A stretch of DNA of 64,000 nt, taken from positions 2,408,501 to 2,472,500 of the forward strand of contig NZ_CP159402.1 in NCBI RefSeq assembly GCF_040500525.1. The letters run 5' to 3'. Below the pieces are notes generated by a model that saw only the letters and a list, made by a program, of their open reading frames with translations, had not been told where the DNA came from and made no database searches. The stretch comes from Azospirillum formosense. Its GTDB lineage: Bacteria; Pseudomonadota; Alphaproteobacteria; Azospirillales; Azospirillaceae. The position numbers and the translations under genes were made by a program. Each line of letters starts with the position of its first letter. The stretch's first letter is position 1. Below are positions 8,668-19,449 of this stretch, piece after piece.

Positions 8668-9372
8668 ATGCAAACGCGGATGTTCCCAACAATCGGTCTC
8701 CTGGTGCTCGGGCTTTTGGGGGGCGGGCTTTTGGGAAGCGGGCCGGCCGTTCCCATGGGCGCGGCCCTGGCGCAATCGGCGGCGCCCGCCGCCCCGCTCG
8801 GCCCCAACCCCAGCGAGTGCGAGATCCAGGCCGCCCTGTTCGGCGCCGCCGGACCCGGCTGCCCGCCCATCGTCATGAAGCGCCCGCCGCCGCCGCCCGT
8901 CGCGGCGGCACCACCCCCAGCCCCCGCATCAGCCCCCGCACCGGCGTCCGCACCGGCGCCCGCCCCGGTGGCGGTGCCCGCCCTGCCGGGGACGCCGCCG
9001 GACCCGCCCGTCGCGGCGCTGAAGGCCGGGCTGCGCGCCGCCTTCCGGATCGGCTTCGATTTCAACTCGGCGCGCATCCGCCCGGAATCGCGGGCGGTGC
9101 TCGACCGCATCGGCGCGGTGATGACGGCGCCGGACGCGGCGACCGCCCGCTTCCGCATCGTCGGCCACACCGACGCGGTGGGCGGCGACGCCGCCAACCG
9201 GGCGCTCTCGCAACGCCGGGCCGACGCCGTGGCGGATTATCTGGCGGAGCAGCACGGCGTGCGCCGCGACCGGCTGGACACCGCCGGGATGGGCGCGCGG
9301 GAGCCGCTGCTGCCCAAACAGCCGAAGGCCGCGGAGAACCGGCGGGTGGAGATCGTCAATCTGGGAGGGTGA
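8668..9372 (+). CDS. OmpA-family peptidoglycan-binding envelope protein
   Basis: 234 residues. An N-terminal signal (FPTIGLLVLGLLGGGLLGSG) is followed by a short Cys-containing segment, a Pro/Ala-rich spacer (PPPPPVAAAPPPAPASAPAP) and a C-terminal OmpA domain from about residue 110: IGFDFNSARIRPES, IVGHTDAVGGDAANRALSQRRA and GMGAREPL. The Asp in GHTDA and the Arg in LSxRRA bind diaminopimelate in this family, so the protein probably tethers the envelope to the cell wall. There is no beta-barrel. It converges with tagF (15-base gap), so a link to the T6SS genes is possible but not shown. The start could also be the Met four codons later. Confidence 0.85.
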   Translation: MQTRMFPTIGLLVLGLLGGGLLGSGPAVPMGAALAQSAAPAAPLGPNPSECEIQAALFGAAGPGCPPIVMKRPPPPPVAAAPPPAPASAPAPASAPAPAPVAVPALPGTPPDPPVAALKAGLRAAFRIGFDFNSARIRPESRAVLDRIGAVMTAPDAATARFRIVGHTDAVGGDAANRALSQRRADAVADYLAEQHGVRRDRLDTAGMGAREPLLPKQPKAAENRRVEIVNLGG

Positions 9373-9387
9373 GCTTTCCCCCGCTCC

Positions 9388-10032
9388 CTACCCGTCCAGA
9401 TCGTCCCAGCCCCGCCGCTCCCAGGCGCCGTCGATGAAGGCGGCGGCGCGCGACGAGCGCGGCAGGCCGCAGCAGGTCAGCACCGAGGGCGGAACCCGCC
9501 CGCCGCCGCGGCTCCACCACAGGCTGGCGCGGGGCGGCAGCGGGCCGACGCGCTCCTCGACCACGGTGGCGACGGTGGGATCGGCGCCGTTGGGCTCCGG
9601 GCGCCCCAGGATCGCCATGCGGGCGGGCAGCGCGTCCACGTCGGCCCCGGCGCGGCAGGCGTCGGCGGCGATGGACTCCGCGCGGGTGAACCAGTGCAGG
9701 CAGGCCACCGGCACGACCGCGAGGTCGGTGCCGTAGGGCAGCGTGCCGACGATGGTGAAGGGGTACTGCCGACCCACCCGGTCGGCGCTGGGCATCATGA
9801 TGCCGGCCAGCGGCGGTTCCCCGCACAGGCCGGGCGACAGGGCGAAGCGCCAGACCGGGGCCGACTGGAACAGCCGCTCCCAGGGCGAGCCGAGCTGGCG
9901 CACCGCCGCGTCCAGAACCTCCGTCAGCCAGGCGTCCCAGGGAAGCAGCACGCCGCGCGGCAGGCCGTAGCCGACGAAATCGCCGCGCGCCGGAACCTTG
10001 CCATGGAAGCCCACCGCGAAACCGGGGCTCAT
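9388..10032 (-). CDS. tagF: Type VI secretion accessory protein TagF (ImpM family)
   Basis: 214 residues, cytoplasmic. The start FAVGFHGKVPARGDFVGYGLP and the following WDAWL are the TagF/ImpM signature (xGKLPxxGDFVxRxLP...W). Later PVWRFALSPGLCGEPPLAGIMMPSADRVGR and YPFTIV also match. In Pseudomonas-type systems TagF represses T6SS firing after translation, in opposition to threonine phosphorylation. The ATG overlaps the tssM stop (ATGA), so it is co-translated with tssM. No PpkA, PppA or Fha gene lies nearby, so its regulatory partner is missing from the window. Confidence 0.92.
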   Translation of the reverse strand: MSPGFAVGFHGKVPARGDFVGYGLPRGVLLPWDAWLTEVLDAAVRQLGSPWERLFQSAPVWRFALSPGLCGEPPLAGIMMPSADRVGRQYPFTIVGTLPYGTDLAVVPVACLHWFTRAESIAADACRAGADVDALPARMAILGRPEPNGADPTVATVVEERVGPLPPRASLWWSRGGGRVPPSVLTCCGLPRSSRAAAFIDGAWERRGWDDLDG

Positions 10033-12023
10033 CAGCCGGCCCCGCCATTGTTGGGAACGCGCGGCGTGGGCGCGGCCGGCTGGCCCAGCACGTCGAGGAC
10101 GCGCGACACCAGCGCCTCGTCCGGCGGCACCGGGGCGAAGCCGGCCTCGACCAGCGCCGCCAGATGGTCGCCGAGCGCCCGGCGCTCCGCCTCATGGGCG
10201 GCGCCGGGAAGCGTGCGCTGCCAGTCGGCGGCCAGCCATTCGGCCAACACCGCCGGGTCCAGCGGCTCCCGCCCGCCGATCATGGCGTAGGCGCGCAGGC
10301 TCTGCCGCAGCAGGTCGGGCCGCGCCCAGCCGGTGCGCAACTGCTCCTCCAGCCGCAGCACGATGCGCGACAGGAACACGCTGCGCAGCGCCCGCCGGTA
10401 GACATCCTCGGCGGGCAGACCGACGCGCTCCCCCTGCGACAGGCCGAAGCCGAGCAGGGACGCCCGCCGCTCCGCCCGCCCGGTCCAGCCGGCGGGAAGC
10501 GCGCGCAGCGCGTCGAGCGCCGGCAGGACGGCCAGGAAGTCGGAATCCTCCACCCGCGTCAGCGAGCGCGGCGGGGTGTCGAGGGCGCGCAGCCGCTCCT
10601 CCGCCACCGCCACGGCGGCCTCCGCCCGCGCCAGCAGCGCCTCGTTGGCGCGGTGGCTGCTCAGCCCGGCCAGCCCGAGCAGCAGGCCCGCCGCCGCCGT
10701 GCCGCCCAGCGCCCAGACGTGGCGCCGCCGCCGCGCCCGCTCCAGCGCGTGGTCCACCCCGACCATGTTGGCCTCGGGGAAGACCACCTCGGGCAGCAGC
10801 CGCTCCAGGAAGAAGGTCTGGGCCGGCGATTCCGCGGAGGCGCCGGGCTGGGTGGCGCTGGTCAGGTAGATGCCGCGCAGCAGCGGCACCGCCTCGTCCG
10901 CCTCGGCGGTGAAGGCGGTGTCGACGAGGTCGGCCAAAGCCGCCTCGAAGGCCGCCATGCGCAGCGGGAAGGCGAAGGCGTCGCCGCGCCGCTGGATGTC
11001 CGGCTCCTGGTGCAGCCGTTCGGGAAGCCGCTCCTCCAGCCGGCGCAGCAGCGCCGCGTACTGCGCGTGGAAGCTGGCCAGCGGGCCGGGCGGCGCGTCC
11101 TCCACCGGGAAGGTGATGCCCCAGATCTGGGCGCGCTCCGCCCGGTCCAGCGGGTCGAAATAGGTGGTGAAGCCGTCCACGAGGTCGGCCTTGGTGCACA
11201 GCAGGTAGACCGGCACGCGGATGCCCAGATGGGCGCGCAGCTCGCCCAGCCGCTGGCGGATGGTGATGGCGTGGTTGCGCCGCTCCGCGTCGCTCCAGGA
11301 GGCGAGGTCGGTCAGGCTGATGGTCAGCAGAACGCCGTTCACCGGCTGGCGCGGGCGGTGCTCCTTCAGCAGGTCGAGCAGGCCGGACCAGACGCGCCCG
11401 TCGATGGCGCGGCGGCTGTCCTGTGTGGTGTAGCGGCCCGCCGTGTCGATCAGCACCGCCTCGTCGGTGAACCACCAGTCGCAGTTGCGGGTGCCGCCCA
11501 GATTCTGCACCGGCATGCCGTCCAGTCCGCCGCCCAGCGCCGCGCCCAGCCGGGCGTTGGCCAGCGCCGTCGTCTTGCCCGAGCCGGGGGCGCCGATCAC
11601 CAGATACCAGGGAAGCTGGTAGAGATACTGGCCGCCCCAGCGCGCGCCGAAGCGCTGCGTCTTCAGCCGGTCGATCACCGCGTCCAGCCGCTCGCGCACC
11701 GTGCCCAGCTCGTCCAGCGAGGCCTTCAGCTCGGGATCGCGGGACGCCGCCAGCGCCTCGACGAAGCGGGCGTTGGCCGCGCTCTGCCGGCCGTCCTCGC
11801 GCCGGTTCAGCCCGTACCACAGGCCGAGCAGGGCCAGCACCGGCAACAGGCGGGCGAGGCCGCCGAAGCCGAACAGCGGCATCACCGCCCAGCCGAGCAG
11901 CCCGACCGACAGGGCGACCGCGAGCGTGGTCCACCAGCGCAGGCGCGGCGCCATCGCCGGATCGGCGCGGCGGACTCTGCCCTGGGACGTCTTGGAGCGG
12001 GGGTGCGGAGACGGATCGCTCAT
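10032..12023 (-). CDS. tssM: Type VI secretion membrane protein TssM (IcmF family), short form
   Basis: 663 residues against the usual 1100-1200. Two membrane helices at about 31-50 and 55-72 are followed by a cytoplasmic GTPase-like domain with Walker A GAPGSGKT (144-151), WWFTDEAVLIDTAGRY and VYLLCTKADLVDG, the classic IcmF motifs. A third helix (ALGGTAAAGLLLGLAGL, near 435-452) leads to only about 210 periplasmic residues. The large C-terminal periplasmic domain that normally contacts TssJ is absent, and the stop sits cleanly on the tagF start, so this is a settled short gene rather than an obvious frameshift. An alternative start at 12056 would overlap tssL. Function as a T6SS channel part is uncertain. 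Confidence 0.88.
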   Translation of the reverse strand: MSDPSPHPRSKTSQGRVRRADPAMAPRLRWWTTLAVALSVGLLGWAVMPLFGFGGLARLLPVLALLGLWYGLNRREDGRQSAANARFVEALAASRDPELKASLDELGTVRERLDAVIDRLKTQRFGARWGGQYLYQLPWYLVIGAPGSGKTTALANARLGAALGGGLDGMPVQNLGGTRNCDWWFTDEAVLIDTAGRYTTQDSRRAIDGRVWSGLLDLLKEHRPRQPVNGVLLTISLTDLASWSDAERRNHAITIRQRLGELRAHLGIRVPVYLLCTKADLVDGFTTYFDPLDRAERAQIWGITFPVEDAPPGPLASFHAQYAALLRRLEERLPERLHQEPDIQRRGDAFAFPLRMAAFEAALADLVDTAFTAEADEAVPLLRGIYLTSATQPGASAESPAQTFFLERLLPEVVFPEANMVGVDHALERARRRRHVWALGGTAAAGLLLGLAGLSSHRANEALLARAEAAVAVAEERLRALDTPPRSLTRVEDSDFLAVLPALDALRALPAGWTGRAERRASLLGFGLSQGERVGLPAEDVYRRALRSVFLSRIVLRLEEQLRTGWARPDLLRQSLRAYAMIGGREPLDPAVLAEWLAADWQRTLPGAAHEAERRALGDHLAALVEAGFAPVPPDEALVSRVLDVLGQPAAPTPRVPNNGGAG

Positions 12024-12033
12024 GGACCGCGGC

Positions 12034-13377
12034 CTATTCGGGGTAGAGCCGGACATCGACGCGCCGGTTGGCGCCCCGGTTGGCCGGCGTGGTGTTGGGG
12101 GCCAGCGGTTCGCGCTCGCCCCGCCCTTCGGCGGTCAGGCGCTCGGCGCCCAGCGTGCGCTCCAGGATCTTCAGCACCGCCACCGCCCGCGCCTCGGTCA
12201 GCGCCTCCGGCGTCGGCAGCCCGCCGCCGCGCGGCGTCTGGTCGTCGGTGTGGGCGACCACCACGACCCGCCCGGCCTCCGGCCCGAGCGCCTGCCCGAC
12301 GCGGTCGACCACGGCGCGGTAGCGGGCGCGGATCGCGTCGCTGCCGGTGGCGAACATGCCCGCCCCCTCGATGCGGATGACCAGCGCCCCGTCGTCGCCG
12401 GCCAACACCGCCACGGCGCCGGAGCGGATCTCCGGCTGGAGCAGGGCGGTGACCCGGACGGCCAGCGCCGGACCCGCGCTGGGCGGCGGCGGCGGGACGG
12501 CGCGGACCAGCTCCAGCGGCCGGTCGGGGAGCAGCGCGCCCAGCCGGGCCACCACCGCGTCCGCCCGGCCGCCCAGCGAGGCCGACAGGGTCAGGAACAG
12601 CCCGCCGAGCAGAGTCGCCACCGCCACCGCGGCCAACCAGGGCGGCAGCACATGCCCCAGCGGGCGGAAGCGTTCGGCGACGCCGCGCCATTGCGGCGAC
12701 AACGCGCGCTCCCGCTCGCCGCGCAGGCGGCGCAGCACGCGGAACAGCTCGTCCCGCAGGTGGGCGAGGTCGTGGGCGCCGCGCGGCTTGTCGCGGAACT
12801 TGCCCTCGAAGCCCAGCGACAGGCAGGCGTAGAACAGCTCCAGCTCCAGCCGGTGCAGGCGCGGGTCGCTCAGCATGGTGTCGAGCAGGTCGAAGAAGCG
12901 GTCCGGCCCGCCGGCGCCGGGATCGACCACCGCCGCCAGCCCCTCGCGCGCCCAGCGGCAGCGCGCCCCCCAGGGGGTGGCCCGCACCACATCGTCCAGC
13001 ATGGTGCACAGGGCGAAGCGGGCGACGCGCACCTCCTCCGGCGGGACGCCGATGGCGGCGGTCTCCTCCTCGAAGCGACGGACCTCGGCGAGGATGACCT
13101 CGCGCAGTCCCTCCGGATTCTCGTGCCCCGAGCGTTCGCGCAGCGACCCGGCGAGGTCGAGCAGCGGCCCGGCGGCGGCCAGCAGCGGGTTCAGCGCGCC
13201 GCGCAGCCGCGCCGGCTGGTCCGGCGGCGCCTCCGCCTTCGGGCGGTCCTCCGGGGCCACGGCGGGCCCCGCCGCGAGGAAGGCCGGGAGCGCGCGCGGC
13301 CCGCCGCCGGACTCGTCGGAAAACCCCCCGCCGTCCCGCAGGCCCGCCCCGCCGCCGAAGCGTCCGTCCGATTCCAT
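12034..13377 (-). CDS. tssL: Type VI secretion protein TssL/DotU with C-terminal OmpA domain
   Basis: 447 residues. The Pro/Gly-rich N-terminus is followed by the DotU domain (NPLLAAAGPLLDL, FALCTMLDDVVRATPWG, FFDLLDTML, LELFYACLSLGFEGKFR), then one membrane helix (LPPWLAAVAVATLLGGLFL near 225-245), then an OmpA-like domain (VVVVAHTDDQTP, LTEARAVAVLKIL, GRGEREPLAPN). This is the extended TssL that anchors the T6SS membrane complex to peptidoglycan. The start MESDGRF was chosen because upstream residues are Gln/Arg-rich non-protein-like sequence lying over the divergent STAS gene. It is the first gene of a tssL-tssM-tagF operon with no tube, sheath, baseplate or ClpV genes nearby. Confidence 0.92.
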   Translation of the reverse strand: MESDGRFGGGAGLRDGGGFSDESGGGPRALPAFLAAGPAVAPEDRPKAEAPPDQPARLRGALNPLLAAAGPLLDLAGSLRERSGHENPEGLREVILAEVRRFEEETAAIGVPPEEVRVARFALCTMLDDVVRATPWGARCRWAREGLAAVVDPGAGGPDRFFDLLDTMLSDPRLHRLELELFYACLSLGFEGKFRDKPRGAHDLAHLRDELFRVLRRLRGERERALSPQWRGVAERFRPLGHVLPPWLAAVAVATLLGGLFLTLSASLGGRADAVVARLGALLPDRPLELVRAVPPPPPSAGPALAVRVTALLQPEIRSGAVAVLAGDDGALVIRIEGAGMFATGSDAIRARYRAVVDRVGQALGPEAGRVVVVAHTDDQTPRGGGLPTPEALTEARAVAVLKILERTLGAERLTAEGRGEREPLAPNTTPANRGANRRVDVRLYPE

Positions 13378-13479
13378 GCCCCCGCCGCCGCTCTGCTGTA
13401 TGATGATCCGTGTGATGGGAAATTCCCCCGCCGGAGGAGGTATAGCAGGCCCGGCCGGATGGGGAAATCGGAGGGTTTG

Positions 13480-13869
13480 ATGCACATCGCGGAAGAGGTA
13501 CGCGGCGACGTGACGATCCTGCGCCCGGTGGGGCCGATCGACAGCGCCGCCGCCCCCCGGTTCGAGGCGCGCCTGTTCGCCGCGCTGGCGCCCGCCGACC
13601 CGGACGCGCCGGAAAAGGCGCCGGACGGGCTGGTGCTCGACCTGTCGGCGGTGACCCAGCTGACCCCGGCGGGGCTGCGCTCGCTGCTGCTGGCGGTGCG
13701 GCAGGCGCGGCCGGGCGGGGGAAAGGCGGGCGGGCGGGCGGGGGTGCGGATCGTGCTGGCGGCGGTGCCCGGCCCGATCCGCGGCGTGCTGGAGGAGGCC
13801 GGTCTGGCGGCGCTTCTGGAGAGTCACGGCGACCTCGACGCCGCCGTGCGCGCCGCTTCACAACACTGA
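13480..13869 (+). CDS. STAS-domain protein, anti-sigma-factor-antagonist type
   Basis: 129 residues, cytoplasmic, preceded by a good GGAGGG ribosome site five bases before the ATG. It has the STAS pattern: EVRGDVTILRPVGPIDSAAAPRFEARL, then LVLDLSAVTQLTPAGLRSLLLAVR and a final ALLESHGDLDAAV. In classical antagonists the residue phosphorylated by the anti-sigma kinase is the Ser of D-S-(S/A)-G; here the segment reads VTQLTPAGLRSL, so a Thr or Ser (LTPAG, LRSLL) would have to serve. It is divergent from tssL with about 100 bases between, suggesting shared control. No anti-sigma kinase is next to it, so a phosphorelay link is unproven. Confidence 0.78.
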   Translation: MHIAEEVRGDVTILRPVGPIDSAAAPRFEARLFAALAPADPDAPEKAPDGLVLDLSAVTQLTPAGLRSLLLAVRQARPGGGKAGGRAGVRIVLAAVPGPIRGVLEEAGLAALLESHGDLDAAVRAASQH

Positions 13870-13870
13870 A

Positions 13871-14041
13871 CTAATCCATATTGCGAAGACTGGAATCATA
13901 GAGCTGCTGCGCCAGGATAGTCTTCAACAGGGCCTCGACGGTAACGCTCATGTAGCGCGCCTGCTGTTCCAGACGCCGATAGACGTCGAGCGGCAGATCA
14001 AGCGTCACGTTGACCCTGCTGGCGTGGGGAAACTCGGGCAT
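13871..14041 (-). CDS. Small ribbon-helix-helix-like protein
   Basis: 56 residues, starting with an ATG preceded by GGAGAGGGGAT. The chain reads [20 protein letters not shown], then [21 protein letters not shown]. This is a beta-strand with alternating polar and hydrophobic residues, then two helices joined by a turn, the outline of CopG/MetJ/Arc-type dimeric DNA-binding proteins. Such proteins are often autoregulators or antitoxins, but no toxin gene adjoins it: upstream is an oxidoreductase and downstream the convergent STAS gene, whose stop is one base away. The coding call rests on the ribosome site and the fold-like pattern. Confidence 0.65.
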   Translation of the reverse strand: MPEFPHASRVNVTLDLPLDVYRRLEQQARYMSVTVEALLKTILAQQLYDSSLRNMD

Positions 14042-14180
14042 ATCCCCTCTCCATCTCTGTGAACCGCGTCACGCGACGCCGGGCCACAGACGATAGGGCT
14101 CTCCTCCGGCGCGGTCCATGGCGCAGTCCGCGAAGCGCGCTGTGCGGTTGCGCCGGACCTCTCCCCCAATTTGGAGCGCG

Positions 14181-15200
<1,020 letters not shown>

Positions 15201-15259
15201 GACGGGGGTATCCAATGAAACGGGACGGTCGGGGGAGGTGCCGGCTGTGCGAACCTTGG

Positions 15260-15360
15260 CCCCTTCCCCGGCCCTCCCCCGCTGCGCGGGAGAGGGGGCC
15301 TTCCGCGAAGCGGCGGCAGTCCCCTCCACCTCGCAGAGGGGGAGGGTTAGGGAGGGGGCA
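15260..15360. repeat. Dispersed palindromic repeat, copy B
   Basis: Between the LLM oxidoreductase and msrB. It contains CCCTCCCCCGCTGCGCGGGA, a central segment of 23 bases (15304-15326) identical to 53016-53038 in copy D, and the closing GAGGGTTAGGGAGGGGGC. The outer C-rich and G-rich arms can pair. Confidence 0.88.
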
Positions 15361-15382
15361 CGAGGGAGGGGCCAAGCGTCTG

Positions 15383-15877
15383 CTAGAACGCCGCCCCCTC
15401 CTCCACCCAATCCTGAACGCTCCTGGCCAGCGGCTGCCCGTCGGGCAGGAAGGCCAGCGAGACGGAGTTGATGCAGAAGCGCATGCCGGTCGGCGGCGGG
15501 CCGTCGGGGAAGACGTGGCCCTGGTGGCTGCCGCAGCGGGCGCACAGCGTCTCCACCCGCACCATGCCGTAGCTGTTGTCCTGCACCAGCTTCAGATGCG
15601 CGTTCTCATAGGGCGCGGTGAAGCTGGGCCAGCCGGTGCCGGATTCGAACTTCGTCCCGGACCGGAACAGCGGCAGGCCGCACAGCCGGCACGCGTAGGT
15701 GCCCGGCTTCTTGTTGTCGAGCAGGCCGCCGCAGAAGGGCGCCTCCGTCCCGTGGCTGAGCAGGACGTGCCGCTCCTCGTCCGACAGGCGCTCCACCAGC
15801 GCCGCGCGCTGGTCCGGCGTCGGCGGCGTCAGGTCGAAGGGTCCGGCGGTCGGGGAACGGTCGGCGGGGGCGGACAT
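15383..15877 (-). CDS. msrB: Peptide-methionine (R)-S-oxide reductase MsrB
   Basis: 164 residues, cytoplasmic. It repairs the R form of methionine sulfoxide in proteins. The four zinc cysteines appear as CRLCG and CARCG, the substrate-binding [10 protein letters not shown] segment is intact, [12 protein letters not shown] follows, and the catalytic Cys is in RFCINSVSL. The second Cys in [11 protein letters not shown] may be the resolving residue. It starts with ATG at 15877. It is divergent from the dienelactone hydrolase (119-base gap) and codirectional with the LLM oxidoreductase, separated by a repeat. Confidence 0.97.
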   Translation of the reverse strand: MSAPADRSPTAGPFDLTPPTPDQRAALVERLSDEERHVLLSHGTEAPFCGGLLDNKKPGTYACRLCGLPLFRSGTKFESGTGWPSFTAPYENAHLKLVQDNSYGMVRVETLCARCGSHQGHVFPDGPPPTGMRFCINSVSLAFLPDGQPLARSVQDWVEEGAAF

Positions 15878-15996
15878 CGGGTGGCTCCAGTGACGGGGTG
15901 ACGCTGCTTGGAGATATGGGCCAGCCGGTCGCGGATGACACCCGGCGTCAGGCTGCTATCTTCCCTGCACGGAACGAATGGAGGGAGAGACCAGCC

Positions 15997-16683
15997 ATGA
16001 CCGGTACGACCACCGGCACGACCAGCGCCTGGACGCATCTGACGGCCGCCGACGGGCACCGGCTGACCGCCTACGAGGCCAGGCCCGTCGGGCCGGAAAA
16101 GGGGCGGCTTCTGATCGTCCAGGAGATCTTCGGGATCAACGGCCACATCCGCCGCGTCTGCGACGGCTACGCGGCGGACGGCTACCACACGCTGGCCCCC
16201 GCCCTGTTCGACCGGGCGGAGCGCGGGGTGGAGCTGCCCTATGACGAGGCCGGCGTCCAGCGCGGCCGCGAGCTGATGGGTGCGGTCAGCGTCGAGGACG
16301 CGCTGACCGACGTGGCGGCGGGCCTCGCCCATCTCGGCGGGGCGGAGGGGGCGGCCATCGTCGGCTATTGCTGGGGCGGCACCATCGCCTGGGCCGCCGC
16401 ATCGCGCCTGCCGGTCCGCGCCGCGGTCGCCTATTACGGCGGCGGGATCGGCAACCGGCTGGACGAGGTGCCGCGCGCGCCGGTGCTGCTGCATTTCGGC
16501 GAGACGGACCACGCCATTCCCCTGACGGTGGCCGAGGCGGTGCGCCAGCGCCATCCCGGCACCATCACGCACCTCTACCCCGCCGGCCACGGCTTCAACT
16601 GCGACGAGCGCGCCAGCTACGACGCGGCGAGCGCCGCACTGGCCAGGCGACGCACGCTGGGCCTGCTCCAGGCGGTGTTCTGA
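15997..16683 (+). CDS. Dienelactone hydrolase family protein
   Basis: 228 residues, alpha/beta hydrolase fold. The catalytic triad is visible: nucleophile Cys in VGYCWGGT, Asp in FGETDHAIP and His in AGHGFNCDER. The oxyanion segment VQEIFGINGHIRRVCDGYAADGY is also typical. Classical members open dienelactone to maleylacetate in chlorocatechol breakdown, but most genomic homologues act on other small esters. No aromatic-catabolism gene is nearby, so the substrate is open. The start is set by GGAGGGAGAG at 15980-15989. A terminator follows. Confidence 0.93.
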   Translation: MTGTTTGTTSAWTHLTAADGHRLTAYEARPVGPEKGRLLIVQEIFGINGHIRRVCDGYAADGYHTLAPALFDRAERGVELPYDEAGVQRGRELMGAVSVEDALTDVAAGLAHLGGAEGAAIVGYCWGGTIAWAAASRLPVRAAVAYYGGGIGNRLDEVPRAPVLLHFGETDHAIPLTVAEAVRQRHPGTITHLYPAGHGFNCDERASYDAASAALARRRTLGLLQAVF

Positions 16684-16690
16684 ACAGAGA

Positions 16691-16726
16691 AAGGCCCTTC
16701 CTCCGGCTCCAGAGGAAGGGCCTTTT
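16691..16726 (+). terminator. Bidirectional rho-independent terminator
   Basis: AAGGCCCTTCCTC and GAGGAAGGGCCTT form an almost perfect 13-pair stem with T-runs on both sides (TTTTCC on +, TTTCTC on -). It sits between the convergent dienelactone hydrolase and pgm genes. Confidence 0.9.
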
Positions 16727-16743
16727 CCGTCAGCTCAAGCGGT

Positions 16744-18468
<1,725 letters not shown>

Positions 18469-18525
18469 TCAACCGGGCCGAACGACACCTTACCTTCGGT
18501 GGATCGTCGTCGATGGACCGGGGCC

Positions 18526-19299
18526 TTACGCCTCTTCGACCGAGACGGCTTCCGGACCCTTGTCGCCCTGGCGGACGGAGATGCGGACGCGCTGGCCGTC
18601 GTTCAGACCCTGCAGGCCGGAGCGCTCCACCGCCTTGATGTGGACGAACACGTCCTGGCCGCCGCCGTCCTGGGCGATGAAGCCGAAGCCCTTGGTGGCG
18701 TTGAACCACTTCACGGTGCCCTCGGTCTGGGTGGCCGGGCCGCCCGCCGGACGGCGCGGGCCGCCGAAGCCACCACGGTCGCCGCCCCGATCGCCACCCC
18801 GATCGTTGAAGCCGCGATCCCCACCGCGGTCCCCACCACGGTCGTTGAAGCCACGGCTGTCGCCCCGGCCGCCGAAGCCGCGGTCGCCGCCACGGTCGCC
18901 GCCACGGTCGTTGAAGCCGCGGTTTCCGAACCCGCGGTCGCCGCCGCGGTCGTTGCGGTCGCCGAAGCCCCCGCGGTCGCCGAAGGACGGGCGCGGGCCC
19001 TGGGCGCGGGCCGGGCGGGCCGGGGCGGCGGTGGAGGTGTCCACGGAATGCAGGGCGGAAACCTGGTTGCCCTTGCGCCCCTCGACGATGTCCACCACGA
19101 CGGTGGCGCCGTCCGGCAGGGACTCGTGGCCGGCGGTGGCGACGATGGCGGCGGGGATCAGGGCGTCGGGCGACCCGTCCTCGAACTTGACGAAGCCGAA
19201 GCCGCGGTTGGGATCGTACCACTTGACGGTGGCCTGAACCTGGGTGCCGAGGACGACGGGCTGGCGGTAGACGTGCTGGCGCGGGGGTTGACGGTGCAT
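18526..19299 (-). CDS. Double cold-shock-domain protein with RGG-like linker
   Basis: 257 residues with two cold-shock domains. The first (about residues 18-85) has TVKWYDPNRGFGFVKFED with RNP1-type aromatic residues and then DALIPAAIV, lacking the usual VFVH. The second (about 188-254) has GTVKWFNATKGFGFIAQDGG and QDVFVHIKAVE. Between them lie about 85 residues of low complexity, repeats of GDRGG, FNDRGG, GFGGRG and GDRGFGNRG. Single-domain CspA proteins melt RNA structure in the cold; the double form is known in alphaproteobacteria, but a long Arg-Gly-Asp linker recalls RGG RNA-binding regions of eukaryotic proteins. The start MHRQPP is favoured; a structured leader lies just upstream. Confidence 0.92.
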   Translation of the reverse strand: MHRQPPRQHVYRQPVVLGTQVQATVKWYDPNRGFGFVKFEDGSPDALIPAAIVATAGHESLPDGATVVVDIVEGRKGNQVSALHSVDTSTAAPARPARAQGPRPSFGDRGGFGDRNDRGGDRGFGNRGFNDRGGDRGGDRGFGGRGDSRGFNDRGGDRGGDRGFNDRGGDRGGDRGGFGGPRRPAGGPATQTEGTVKWFNATKGFGFIAQDGGGQDVFVHIKAVERSGLQGLNDGQRVRISVRQGDKGPEAVSVEEA

Positions 19300-19317
19300 G
19301 AGACCCACTGAACTCCA

Positions 19318-19367
19318 AAAGGCGACTCGGCACCGGCCTCCGGTGCCCGACAGAACACATCGCCTTT
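19318..19367 (-). promoter_or_regulatory. Structured 5' leader of the cold-shock gene
   Basis: An outer stem (AAAGGCGA 19318-19325 with TCGCCTTT 19360-19367) encloses a perfect inner hairpin (GGCACCGG-CCT-CCGGTGCC, 19329-19347). In the minus-strand transcript the outer stem ends at TTTT directly before the ribosome site GGAG and 18 bases before the ATG. It could act as an RNA thermosensor or an attenuator; neither is shown. Confidence 0.5.
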
Positions 19368-19386
19368 CCCCGCGCGAATCACAAGA

Positions 19387-19416
19387 CCGCAGGCGCGCCG
19401 TTTCGCGCGCCTGCGG
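19387..19416 (-). terminator. Perfect 12-pair hairpin, possible terminator of the Pro-rich gene pair
   Basis: CCGCAGGCGCGC and GCGCGCCTGCGG are exact complements around a six-base loop. It lies 33 bases after the stop of the Pro-rich gene on the minus strand. The following T-run is poor (TCTTGT), so termination is only likely, not certain. Confidence 0.5.
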
Positions 19417-19449
19417 CCCTGGTGCCATTTTTCTCCCCGGCGGGCGGTT

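Noticed and set aside
18711..19030. GGxGGxCGx-type DNA repeats as a possible CRISPR or minisatellite
   Set aside because: They encode the GDRGG linker of the cold-shock protein in frame; no spacers of equal length.
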